From NCBI RefSeq assembly GCF_018372215.1, contig NZ_JAHAJN010000005.1, forward strand, positions 1-64,000: a stretch of DNA of 64,000 bases. The letters are read 5' to 3'. Of the stretch, positions 56,488 to 64,000 are shown in pieces (position 1 is the stretch's first letter; every line of letters begins with the position of its first letter). A program made the translations under genes and the position numbers. The stretch is from Negativicoccus succinicivorans (lineage in GTDB: Bacteria > Bacillota > Negativicutes > Veillonellales > Negativicoccaceae). Under the pieces are notes generated by a model that worked only from the letters and a program-made list of their open reading frames with translations, made no database searches and was not told where the DNA came from.

Positions 56488-57110
56488 TTAGTGCCGAAGA
56501 TTCTGTCGCCCGCGTCGCCCAGACCGGGAACAATATATCCTTTTTCGTTAAGATGATCATCAAGAACCGCTACATAGATATCCACATCGGGATGTTCTTT
56601 TTGTACCACTTCAACGCCTTGCGGGGCCGCGACAAGGCACATCAACTTAATCGTTTTCGCACCGCGCTCTTTCAAAAGCGTAATCGCAGCTGAAGCCGAA
56701 CCGCCGGTCGCAAGCATCGGGTCAGTAACGATGAAAAAGCGCTCCCCGATATCGGACGGCAACTTGCAATAGTATTCCACCGGCTTCAATGTTTGCGGAT
56801 CACGATACAAACCGATATGACCGACGCGCGCACTCGGAATCAAATCAAGCAACGCTTCAACCATGCCGAGACCGGCACGCAGTACGGGCACAATGCCCAT
56901 TTTTTTGCCGGCCAGACGTTTACCTATCGTCTTAGTGATCGGCGTTTCCACTTCGACATCTTCCAATGGCAAATCACGCGTGATTTCGTAACCCATCAGC
57001 AATGTAATTTCCTGCAGAAGTTCACGAAAATCTTTGGAACTTGTATTTTTGTCACGAATTAAAGTGACTTTATGTTGAATCAGCGGATGATCCAGAATAT
57101 GTACAGCCAT
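56484..57110 (-). CDS. upp: Uracil phosphoribosyltransferase
   Basis: Upp makes UMP from uracil and PRPP (salvage). The 208-residue product has PVLRAGLGMVEALLDLIPSARVGHIG, FFIVTDPMLATGGSASAAI (PRPP loop) and GYIVPGLGDAGDRIFGTK at the C-terminus. It lies 11 bases after glyA and is the last gene of the rpmE-prfA-glyA cluster. Confidence 0.97.
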   Translation of the reverse strand: MAVHILDHPLIQHKVTLIRDKNTSSKDFRELLQEITLLMGYEITRDLPLEDVEVETPITKTIGKRLAGKKMGIVPVLRAGLGMVEALLDLIPSARVGHIGLYRDPQTLKPVEYYCKLPSDIGERFFIVTDPMLATGGSASAAITLLKERGAKTIKLMCLVAAPQGVEVVQKEHPDVDIYVAVLDDHLNEKGYIVPGLGDAGDRIFGTK

Positions 57111-57121
57111 AAGCGCTCCCG

Positions 57122-58357
57122 TTATTTATAAATCGGATATTTTTCACAAAGTGTCGCGACTTCTTTACGTGCTTTTTCCGCGACGGATGCATCCTGCGGT
57201 GCTTTCAAAACAGACGCGATCACACGCCCTACCGTTTTGAAATCTTCTTCCTTGAAACCGCGTGTCGTCAAGGCCGGCGAACCGAGACGAATACCGCTCG
57301 TGATGAACGGACTTTGCGTTTCGAACGGAATCGTATTCTTGTTACAGGTAATGCCCACTTCATCCAAAACATGTTCCGCGTCTTTGCCGGTGATCCCGAG
57401 ACCTTGTACATCAATCAGCAACAAATGATTGTCCGTACCGCCCGTGACGGCACGCAAACCGTTTTCCACCAATGTGTCGCCAAGTACTTTGGCATTGGCG
57501 ATAATCTGTTTCGCATAGGCTTTAAATTCCGGCTGCAATGCTTCGCCGAAAGCTACCGCTTTGGCGGCAATGACATGCATCAACGGCCCGCCCTGGATGC
57601 CCGGGAAAATCGCTTTGTCAACGGCCTTCGCATATTTTTCCGTCGCCATGATCATACCACCGCGAGGTCCGCGCAAAGTTTTGTGCGTAGTCGTTGTTAC
57701 GATATCGGCAAACGGCACCGGACTCGGATGTACACCCGCCGCGACAAGACCTGCAATGTGCGCCATGTCCACCATGAAAATTGCATCGACGGCATGCGCA
57801 ATCGCCGCCATACGTTCAAAATCAATGATCCGCGAGTACGCGCTGCCGCCGCCGATAATCAGCTTCGGTCTCGCTTCGCGGGCGATTTTTTCCATCGCGT
57901 CATAATCGATACGTTCCGTTTCCCGATCCACCCCGTAGGAAACGACATTGAAGTAGCTGCCCGAAACATTGACCGGACTGCCGTGGGTCAAATGGCCGCC
58001 ATGGGAAAGGTCCATGCCCATGATCGTGTCATTCGGCTTGAGCAACGCGAAATATACACCGAAATTGGCCTGTGAACCGGAATGTGGCTGCACGTTAACA
58101 TGGTCACAGCCAAACAGTTCTTTGGCTCGATCGCGCGCCAAATTCTCTACTTTATCGACAAATTGGCAGCCGCCGTAGTAACGTTTTCCCGGATACCCTT
58201 CAGCGTATTTATTCGTTAAAATACAGCCTTGGGCTTCGAGGACTGCTTCACTGACAAAGTTTTCTGAAGCAATCAGTTCCCATTTGTTTTGCTGCCGATG
58301 CAATTCATCGGTAATGTAAGCAAATAATTCTGCATCCTGTTCGCGTAATTTTCGCAT
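57122..58357 (-). CDS. glyA: Serine hydroxymethyltransferase
   Basis: GlyA interconverts serine and glycine with tetrahydrofolate and PLP. The 411-residue product starts MRKLREQDAELFAYITDEL, has ELIASENFVSEAVLEAQG, HGGHLTHGSPVNVSG, MVDMAHIAGLVAAG, VTTTTHKTLRGPRGGMI (PLP Lys) and TCNKNTIPFETQSPFITSGIRLG. ATG 58357 has AGGAGG six bases upstream; the frame extends far upstream into ywlG but without support. Confidence 0.97.
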   Translation of the reverse strand: MRKLREQDAELFAYITDELHRQQNKWELIASENFVSEAVLEAQGCILTNKYAEGYPGKRYYGGCQFVDKVENLARDRAKELFGCDHVNVQPHSGSQANFGVYFALLKPNDTIMGMDLSHGGHLTHGSPVNVSGSYFNVVSYGVDRETERIDYDAMEKIAREARPKLIIGGGSAYSRIIDFERMAAIAHAVDAIFMVDMAHIAGLVAAGVHPSPVPFADIVTTTTHKTLRGPRGGMIMATEKYAKAVDKAIFPGIQGGPLMHVIAAKAVAFGEALQPEFKAYAKQIIANAKVLGDTLVENGLRAVTGGTDNHLLLIDVQGLGITGKDAEHVLDEVGITCNKNTIPFETQSPFITSGIRLGSPALTTRGFKEEDFKTVGRVIASVLKAPQDASVAEKARKEVATLCEKYPIYK

Positions 58358-58383
58358 GATCATCCTCCTACTCAATGAAAATT

Positions 58384-58926
58384 TTATGCTTTTGTATACC
58401 GGGCTCGTTCGCCTCCGATCAGCGGAAATCTTGTTCGAGCCGCGACTACCAAAGCCGACCCGATATGATTTTGCTGCAATCGTACCGGCACTACCACGCG
58501 ACGCAAATGCATGCCGATCATCGTGCAACCGATGTCCAAGCCGCCCGCCGCCGATACTTCCTCCACCACAACCGGATCGTCAAAAAGCGCCATGGCATTG
58601 GTAGAAAAAGAACCGCCCGCATGCAGCCACGGCACGACCGTGACTTGTTGCAAATGTAAGCGTTCCGCCGTTTTGCGTTCGACAACCAGCGCGCGGTTTA
58701 GATGTTCGCAGCATTGAATCGCCAATTCCAAATGTTGCGCCTGCGCCACTTCCATCAATGCCCTGATCGCTTCTTCGCCCACTTCCGCGGAGCTGTCTTT
58801 GCCGATATGACCGCCGCGAATTTCACTGGATGAACCGCCAACCACGATTAAGTCCTGCGGAGCAAATTGCGCGATCTCACAAAGTTCGTTAAAAGCCGCT
58901 TTGGTCTGTTCATATATTTCACTCAT
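58384..58926 (-). CDS. ywlG: YwlG-family protein (TIGR01440, DUF436)
   Basis: The 180-residue protein matches YwlG, a conserved Firmicutes family of unknown function between rpiB and glyA. Seen: DLIVVGGSSSEIRGGHIGKDSS, QCCEHLNRALVVER, DIGCTMIGMHLRRVVVPVR and IGGERARY. No catalytic residues can be named with confidence. It overlaps rpiB by 8 bases. Confidence 0.9.
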   Translation of the reverse strand: MSEIYEQTKAAFNELCEIAQFAPQDLIVVGGSSSEIRGGHIGKDSSAEVGEEAIRALMEVAQAQHLELAIQCCEHLNRALVVERKTAERLHLQQVTVVPWLHAGGSFSTNAMALFDDPVVVEEVSAAGGLDIGCTMIGMHLRRVVVPVRLQQNHIGSALVVAARTRFPLIGGERARYTKA

Positions 58927-59374
58927 GCGTAGAACCCCCTTGTTCCAGTACGGTAATTTCGTTCACCCGACGCTCGTGACGACCGCCTTCAAATTGACCT
59001 TCCAAAAAGGCGTGCACAATTTCCAGCGCCAAACCCGGCCCGATGACGCGCTCTCCCATCGTCAAAATGTTGGCATTATTATGCGCACGCGATGCTTTCG
59101 CGGAAAAGACATCGTGACAAAGCGCGGCACGAATGCCCGGCACTTTGTTCGCGGCGATGCCGATCCCGATCCCCGTGCCGCAAATCAAAATGCCCAGCTC
59201 GGCTTCACCGGCGAGTATCGCCGCAGTGGCATCCTGCGCAATTAAGGGATAATCACAAGAATCTAACGAGTGAGTCCCCACATCTTTTACTTCATAACCT
59301 TCCTCTGCGAGCTCACGACGAATCGCTTCTTTCAAATGAAATCCGCCATGATCACTGCCGATCACTATCTTCAT
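58919..59374 (-). CDS. rpiB: Ribose-5-phosphate isomerase B
   Basis: RpiB converts ribulose-5-phosphate and ribose-5-phosphate. The 151-residue product has MKIVIGSDHGGFHLKEAI, LILICGTGIGIGIAANKVPGIRAAL (catalytic Cys) and AHNNANILTMGERV. ATG 59374 has AGGAGG six bases upstream. Operon with tsaC, ywlE, glyA. Confidence 0.95.
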   Translation of the reverse strand: MKIVIGSDHGGFHLKEAIRRELAEEGYEVKDVGTHSLDSCDYPLIAQDATAAILAGEAELGILICGTGIGIGIAANKVPGIRAALCHDVFSAKASRAHNNANILTMGERVIGPGLALEIVHAFLEGQFEGGRHERRVNEITVLEQGGSTHE

Positions 59375-59437
59375 CATATCCCTCCTTGGTAGTTCTATCC
59401 TACCATAAAACAGGCGGTAAGGGCATAAAAAGTACAC

Positions 59438-59902
59438 TTATTTTGTGTTGCCATGCTCCGGATAGAGTCTTTGTTTCGCCGCTACCAGATGCTCCCAAAT
59501 CGAGCTTGCGCATTGCGCATACAAGCTTGCGTCACCGCCGAAAGGATCGGGGATTTCTCCGCCCAAACCGCTCCATTCGCCAAGTGTTTGGATTTTCTTT
59601 TCCAACTCACCGAACGAGCGCCGTAAAAGATCCCGTTGACTTTGCGTCATCACCACAACCGCATCCGAATTTTGTAACATGTCCCGTGTCAATGCTTTCG
59701 CGGTATGCCCGGAAAACGGAATCTCACGACGTGACAGTTCCGCCACTGCCAACGGCGCCGCCGGCATACCGATGGCCGGCGCCAACCCCGCCGAATGGAC
59801 CGTGTATGAATCGTCAGTAACATCTTTCATTAAATATCGCCACATCGCTTCCGCCATCGGACTGCGACAGGTATTGCCCGTACATACAAATACGACTTTC
59901 AT
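59438..59902 (-). CDS. ywlE: Low-molecular-weight phosphatase, probable protein-arginine phosphatase
   Basis: The 154-residue enzyme has the P-loop VCTGNTCRS (6-14) and the general-acid DPFGG near residue 115. Thr11 in the P-loop is the residue that separates arginine phosphatases (YwlE) from tyrosine phosphatases. YwlE in Bacillus reverses McsB-made arginine phosphorylation, but no mcsB is seen here. It lies directly after tsaC. Confidence 0.9.
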   Translation of the reverse strand: MKVVFVCTGNTCRSPMAEAMWRYLMKDVTDDSYTVHSAGLAPAIGMPAAPLAVAELSRREIPFSGHTAKALTRDMLQNSDAVVVMTQSQRDLLRRSFGELEKKIQTLGEWSGLGGEIPDPFGGDASLYAQCASSIWEHLVAAKQRLYPEHGNTK

Positions 59903-60931
59903 TTATTTCACCTCTCGAACCTGGTACGCAGCCGCTTTCAAAAGACGATTCATGACCGCAAGCCCGATGCCCTGATCGGAAACACCTTCGGCATAAATCT
60001 CCTCCGCCGCCGTCTCGTCAAGATACAGCAAGCCCTGGTATAAATGCGCCGCATACGCCGCAGCGTCAGCTGCGTCGCCCCAAATATAGATGTTCTCACC
60101 GGCAGGTAAGGCGCGCGACGTCTCGGCGCTTACCAGGTAGCCGCGGCGAGGGTCGTACGTTTTTGCCAGCGCAGCGCGAATTTTTTCAGTTTCTCCCGTA
60201 TATAAATACACCGGTACACGCGGCGCGTAATGACGGTACTTCATACCCGGCGCTTTCGGAATGCCTTGACCGGTGACAAGCGCCGAATCCAAACGTGTCG
60301 GCGCAAAGGCGGACAGCATTTCCAAGGTAATCGCTCCCGGTCGATATATGACAAGTTCATTCTCCTGCAGTGATACCACGGTAGATTCCAAGCCGATTCG
60401 GCAAGCGCCGTCATCTAAAATAGCATCCACTCTGCCGTCTAAATCATGCCGCACCGCCGGCGCGGTCACCGGACTCGGCCGTCCGGACAAATTCGCGCTG
60501 GGCGCGGCCAAAGGTACGCCTGCCGCGGCAATTAAAGCGCGCGCCACCGGTTGACTCGGTGCCCGTACAGCTACCGTCTCACCGCCCCCCGTCACGGTTG
60601 TCGGAACGATGTCCGATTTCGGCAATACCAACGTCAGCGGTCCCGGCCAAAATTCGGAAATAAGTCGGTCAACAAGCGGCGGAATTTCCTTTACCAAAGG
60701 CGCCAAGCCGTCGCGATCCAGCACATGTAAAATCAGAGGATTGTCGCTCGGACGTCCTTTGGCAACATAAATTTTTTTCGCCGCCTCACTATCCAAGCCG
60801 TTGGCCCCTAAACCGTATACCGTTTCCGTCGGAAATGCGACAAGGCCGCCGGCCCGCAGAATTTCGCCCCATGGAGCCACCTGCGGACCCAGCGGCCGTG
60901 AGTGATCAATTGTTACATACTTTGTTTTCAT
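59903..60931 (-). CDS. tsaC: Threonylcarbamoyl-AMP synthase (Sua5/YrdC family)
   Basis: The enzyme makes threonylcarbamoyl-AMP for the t6A37 modification of tRNA. The 342-residue product has the YrdC domain (VAFPTETVYGLGANGLDSEAAKKIYVAKGRPSDNPL) and the C-terminal Sua5 domain (SPGMKYRHYAPRVPVYLYTGE variant). ATG 60931 overlaps prmC stop as ATGA. Its product is later cyclised by TcdA (13.2 kb). Confidence 0.94.
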   Translation of the reverse strand: MKTKYVTIDHSRPLGPQVAPWGEILRAGGLVAFPTETVYGLGANGLDSEAAKKIYVAKGRPSDNPLILHVLDRDGLAPLVKEIPPLVDRLISEFWPGPLTLVLPKSDIVPTTVTGGGETVAVRAPSQPVARALIAAAGVPLAAPSANLSGRPSPVTAPAVRHDLDGRVDAILDDGACRIGLESTVVSLQENELVIYRPGAITLEMLSAFAPTRLDSALVTGQGIPKAPGMKYRHYAPRVPVYLYTGETEKIRAALAKTYDPRRGYLVSAETSRALPAGENIYIWGDAADAAAYAAHLYQGLLYLDETAAEEIYAEGVSDQGIGLAVMNRLLKAAAYQVREVK

Positions 60932-61785
60932 ATCCGTTTCCACCAAACTACACGATCAAGATTCTGCAGATCCTGCCTGACGGCAGGTTCGCTGAACGCG
61001 TTCACTTCACGCACAAGAGCGCTTACCGCGGCCCCCTGCTCCGCGCCAATCTCCACCGCACAAAGCGCGCCTTTGCGCAAATGATGTACCATGGCCGGAA
61101 TTATTCGGCGGTAGATGGCTAAGCCGTCTTCTCCGCCGCGCAACGCAGTCATCGGTTCGTGCCGTACTTCCGGCGCAAGGGCTTCAATCTCCCCATCGGG
61201 AATATACGGCGGATTGGACACGATGATATCAAATGTTTGGTCGGCAAGGGAACGGAAAAGATCACTCTCGATTATTTCCACGCGATCGCTTACTTCCAAA
61301 CGCGCCGCATTTTGCCTCGCAACCGCCAAGGCGGCAGCGGAGATATCGCAAGCGATGCCCGTCCAGTGCGGACGATAGTGCAAAAGGCTCAAGATGATCG
61401 CGCCGCTGCCGGTACCGATATCCAATACCCGCAAAGGCGTTTCACCGCAGTGCTCCAGTACCGTTTCCACGAGCGTTTCCGTCGCCGGACGCGGGATCAA
61501 AACATCTTTTGTCACCACGAAAGGCAAGCGCATAAATTCTTTTTTACCGACGATCGCCGCAACGCTGTAGCCTTCGATGCGACGTTGAATATATGTTTTC
61601 AGTCGGGCGAGTTCGGACGCTTCGAGCGGACGTTCAAAGTGCGTATACAAATACAGTCGATTGACATCGAGCACTTCCGCCACCAATAAGTCGGCATCCA
61701 AGCGCGGATTTTCTATTTCGTGCTTGGTAAAATACGCCACCAACCATTGCAACATACGACCGATCGTCCAGAGCTCGTTCGCCAT
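60928..61785 (-). CDS. prmC: Release factor glutamine methyltransferase
   Basis: PrmC methylates the GGQ glutamine of RF1/RF2. The 285-residue product has RVLDIGTGSGAIILSLL and DIIVSNPPYIPDGEIEAL (NPPY, catalytic), and an N-terminal helical domain. It shares one base with the prfA stop (TGATG), so the two are coupled, as is common. Confidence 0.96.
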   Translation of the reverse strand: MANELWTIGRMLQWLVAYFTKHEIENPRLDADLLVAEVLDVNRLYLYTHFERPLEASELARLKTYIQRRIEGYSVAAIVGKKEFMRLPFVVTKDVLIPRPATETLVETVLEHCGETPLRVLDIGTGSGAIILSLLHYRPHWTGIACDISAAALAVARQNAARLEVSDRVEIIESDLFRSLADQTFDIIVSNPPYIPDGEIEALAPEVRHEPMTALRGGEDGLAIYRRIIPAMVHHLRKGALCAVEIGAEQGAAVSALVREVNAFSEPAVRQDLQNLDRVVWWKRI

Positions 61786-62861
61786 CAGTTCTCGCTTTCC
61801 GCCAGTTTGGCCGCCTGATCCGCGGCAATCAAACCGGATAACAGTTCTTCCAAATCGCCGTCAAGTACCGCCTGCAGCTGGTAAATCGTTACATTGATAC
61901 GATGATCCGTCACGCGGCCTTGCGGGAAATTATACGTGCGAATGCGTTCGGAACGATCGCCGGTTCCCACTTGACTCTTACGGTCAGCCGCCAGTTTCGC
62001 ATCCGCTTCCTGTTGCGCTAAATCGTAAAGGCGCGCTTTTAGTACGCGCATTGCCTTATCTTTATTTTTGGCCTGACTTTTCTCATCCTGGCAGGTCACT
62101 ACCAGGCCGGTCGGCAAGTGCGTAATGCGTACAGCGGTTTCCGTACGGTTGACGTACTGACCGCCGGCCCCCGATGCGCAATACGTATCGATGCGCAGAT
62201 CCGACGGTTTGATTTCGATTTCCACATCTTCCGCTTCCGGTAAAATGGCCACCGTCACCGTCGATGTGTGGACACGACCGCCGCTTTCGGTTTCGGGCAC
62301 GCGTTGCACGCGATGTACGCCGCTTTCGTATTTCAATTTGGAATACGCGCCGGCTCCCGTGATCGAAAAGACGACTTCTTTATAGCCGCCCAAACCGGTT
62401 TCATTCCAATCGATCAAATCACAATGCCAGCCTTGCGCTTCGGCGTAATGCGTATACATGCGCATTAATTCCGCGGCGAATAAAGCCGCCTCATCACCGC
62501 CGGCACCGGCGCGGATTTCCACGATGACATTTTTCTCATCGTTGGGGTCTTTCGGTAATAATAAGATTTTCAACCGCTCGGCAAGTTCCGTTTTCGCCTG
62601 TTTATTCTCGGCAAGTTCCTCTTTGGCCAGAGCCAGCATATCCGCGTCCTGGTCTTTATCGTTCAGCAATTCTTCCGCTTCACGGATACCGGCCACGGCT
62701 TTTTTGTACTCGCGAAACGTTTCGACCGTTTCCGCCAAGGCGGCGTGCTGTTGCATCAACGCGCGCCACTTTGCCTGCTGCGCGATAACGTCCGGATCGC
62801 TGATTTGCTGCTCTAAATCCAAAAAGGTATCTTCCACCGTTTGTAATTTATCCTCTAACAT
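61785..62861 (-). CDS. prfA: Peptide chain release factor 1
   Basis: RF1 recognises UAA and UAG stop codons. The 358-residue protein has the long N-terminal coiled coil, the anticodon-like PxT region, and GGQ in CASGAGGQYVNRTETAVRI. It lies 14 bases into the DUF1385 gene end. Confidence 0.97.
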   Translation of the reverse strand: MLEDKLQTVEDTFLDLEQQISDPDVIAQQAKWRALMQQHAALAETVETFREYKKAVAGIREAEELLNDKDQDADMLALAKEELAENKQAKTELAERLKILLLPKDPNDEKNVIVEIRAGAGGDEAALFAAELMRMYTHYAEAQGWHCDLIDWNETGLGGYKEVVFSITGAGAYSKLKYESGVHRVQRVPETESGGRVHTSTVTVAILPEAEDVEIEIKPSDLRIDTYCASGAGGQYVNRTETAVRITHLPTGLVVTCQDEKSQAKNKDKAMRVLKARLYDLAQQEADAKLAADRKSQVGTGDRSERIRTYNFPQGRVTDHRINVTIYQLQAVLDGDLEELLSGLIAADQAAKLAESEN

Positions 62862-63720
62862 ATTCCTCCTGCGGTTTTGCCGCGTTCATCGCGGCAATAG
62901 CGACTTCGATCTGACTGTCATCCGGCGGACGAGTGGTAATATTCTGCAACCACAGCCCCGGCTTCACCAATGCCTGCACCACTGAATTGTCGCTGCGCGC
63001 AGCCAGACGAATCCATTCGTAGGCAAGACCCGCTACGACCGGCATCAAAATGATGCGGGAAAGAAAGCGCTCCCACAAACTTGGCCAGCCTAAAAAAGCA
63101 AATACAAAAATGCTGACAATCACAACCATCAACAAAAAGTTTGTACCGCAACGCGGATGCAATCGGGATTGCGGACGGACATTTTCGACCGTCAGCGGTA
63201 AATTTTTTTCATAGCAGTAAATCGTTTTATGCTCGGCGCCATGATACTCGAACACGCGCTGAATGTCTTTCGTTCGTGAGATACCGTATAAATACGCTAA
63301 AAAGATCAGGAGCCGCAGGATTCCTTCCGCCAGATTCAACAGAATATGGTTGGAACCCGTACCCGGGATAAATTTCGCCGCGTATGTCGGAATCGCCAAA
63401 AATAAAACCGCGGCAAACACAGTCGACACCGCCATCGTAATATAAATCTCTTTGTCATCGAGCTTTTCGTCCTCTTCGCCCGCGACCTGCGCCGAAAACA
63501 TCAGGGAGCGCATGCCGATCACAAGCGATTCGTACAGCGCCACCATACCGCGCAGCAAAGGCTTGCTTAAAACCGGATACTTCACGCCCAAAGGCAAAGC
63601 CCTGTCCTTTTTCACAATGATCTCGCCGCCGGCATCACGAACCGCCGTGACAACATACTCCGGCCCGCGCATCATCACACCTTCGATGACCGCCTGACCT
63701 CCTACATAAGCTTTTTTCAC
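62848..63720 (-). CDS. DUF1385 membrane protein (YqhQ-like)
   Basis: The 290-residue integral membrane protein has VGGQAVIEGVMMRGPEYV near the N-terminus, HGAEHKTIYCYEKNLPLTVEN, HPRCGTNFLLMVVIVSI and four to five helices. Function unknown; next to prfA-prmC in many Firmicutes. GTG 63720 fits TAGGA five bases upstream better than TTG 63723. Confidence 0.88.
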   Translation of the reverse strand: MKKAYVGGQAVIEGVMMRGPEYVVTAVRDAGGEIIVKKDRALPLGVKYPVLSKPLLRGMVALYESLVIGMRSLMFSAQVAGEEDEKLDDKEIYITMAVSTVFAAVLFLAIPTYAAKFIPGTGSNHILLNLAEGILRLLIFLAYLYGISRTKDIQRVFEYHGAEHKTIYCYEKNLPLTVENVRPQSRLHPRCGTNFLLMVVIVSIFVFAFLGWPSLWERFLSRIILMPVVAGLAYEWIRLAARSDNSVVQALVKPGLWLQNITTRPPDDSQIEVAIAAMNAAKPQEEYVRG

Positions 63721-63743
63721 CAAATTCCTACTTTCATTTATGT

Positions 63744-63777
63744 ATAAAAATAGACAGACACTGTACGCGCCTGCCTA
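63744..63777 (-). terminator. Terminator after rpmE
   Basis: TAGGCAG (63771-63777) pairs with CTGTCTA (63751-63757, one G-U) on the minus strand, followed by TTTTTAT. It lies between L31 and the DUF1385 gene. Confidence 0.7.
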
Positions 63778-63782
63778 CCCTT

Positions 63783-64000
63783 TTATTCGCTCTCTTTGCC
63801 GTATCGTTTATTGAATTTTTCAATACGGCCGCGCGCTTTCGCGAAACGCTGCTGGCCCGTATAGTACGGATGCGATTTGCTACTGATATCCACGTTGACC
63901 AGGGGGTATTCGTTGCCGTCTTCCCATTTAATTGTCTGGCTCGACGTCATGGTGGAACGAGTCAAAAACGCGTAATCCGCGCCGGCGTCTTGGAATACGA
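63783..64000 (-). CDS. rpmE: 50S ribosomal protein L31, type B (5' end outside window)
   Basis: The visible 72 codons encode the C-terminal part of L31 type B: YAFLTRSTMTSSQTIKW, PLVNVDISSKSHPYYTG and RIEKFNKRYGKESE. The cysteine pairs of the zinc-bound type A are absent. The start is beyond the window edge; a start in the visible part (ATG 63965) would give too short a protein. Confidence 0.9.
   Translation of the reverse strand, partial: VFQDAGADYAFLTRSTMTSSQTIKWEDGNEYPLVNVDISSKSHPYYTGQQRFAKARGRIEKFNKRYGKESE

Noticed and set aside
58358..58528. N-terminal extension of glyA
   Set aside because: It overlaps ywlG and has no similarity to SHMT; the ATG at 58357 gives the standard length.

Overview
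The window looks like a chromosomal core region of a low-to-mid GC Firmicutes bacterium. A Negativicutes/Veillonellales-type genome is my best guess. The evidence is the set of Firmicutes hallmark clusters (yggS-sepF-ylmH-divIVA, rimP-nusA-rnpM-ylxQ-infB-rbfA, cysE-cysS-mrnC-rlmB-yacP-sigH-secG-rnr-smpB, and the prfA-prmC-tsaC-ywlE-rpiB-glyA-upp group), T-box leaders, near-consensus sigma-A promoters and a sigH gene, at a GC content near 50%. The class is an inference from gene content, not a database match. I found no phage, insertion sequence, CRISPR array or obvious genomic island. Nearly all genes lie on the minus strand, the same strand as the 16S rRNA gene that runs off the left edge, which suggests a single replichore arm with the fork moving from right to left.

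Layout, left to right. At 1-350 is the 5' end of 16S rRNA with two tandem promoters. Then come an ArsB/NhaD-type permease, a Lys-Gln-His tRNA operon, the division cluster yggS-sepF-proC(frameshifted)-ylmH-divIVA-speE (2.2-6.5 kb), and an orphan TrpX-like binding protein with an unusual T-box leader (6.6-8.0 kb). Next are msrB/cupin, a divergent TSUP permease and an M18 aminopeptidase, cysK, a C39-like putative peptidase, cyclophilin, tcdA, a VOC enzyme, sbcDC, an exported unknown, a DEAD-box helicase and an ATP-grasp protein (8-21.7 kb). From 21.9 to 30.15 kb is the tmRNA and the smpB...cysE operon under a Cys T-box. A structured ncRNA candidate with its own consensus promoter sits at 30.19-30.39 kb. 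Then follow an HD-GYP-like gene, comF-recD2-chorismate mutase, an aminotransferase plus iron-ADH pair, the long rimP-to-ribF translation/RNA operon (36.6-44.6 kb), and the polA-mutM-coaE-slt operon (44.7-49.9 kb). A plus-strand block (rluA-like, fba, Spx/ArsC-like, nitroreductase) surrounds a DsbA-like gene. The window closes with feoAB, upp-glyA-...-prfA-DUF1385 and a 5'-truncated L31 gene.

Functionally the region is housekeeping. It carries cell division site placement, translation initiation and ribosome maturation, ribosome rescue (tmRNA/SmpB/RNase R), cysteine supply and charging, DNA repair (SbcCD, PolA, MutM, RecD2) and ferrous iron uptake. Regulation visible in the DNA includes two T-box leaders (UGG and UGC specifiers), several TTGACA-17-TATAAT-like promoters (often buried in the 3' end of the upstream gene), and numerous intrinsic terminators.

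The most unusual items are the unassigned ~205-nt structured RNA at 30188-30392, the T-box leader with one specifier stem but two complete antiterminator/terminator modules at 7648-7950, a tandem duplication in the C-terminal domain of CysS, and a one-base frameshift in proC at a G-run.
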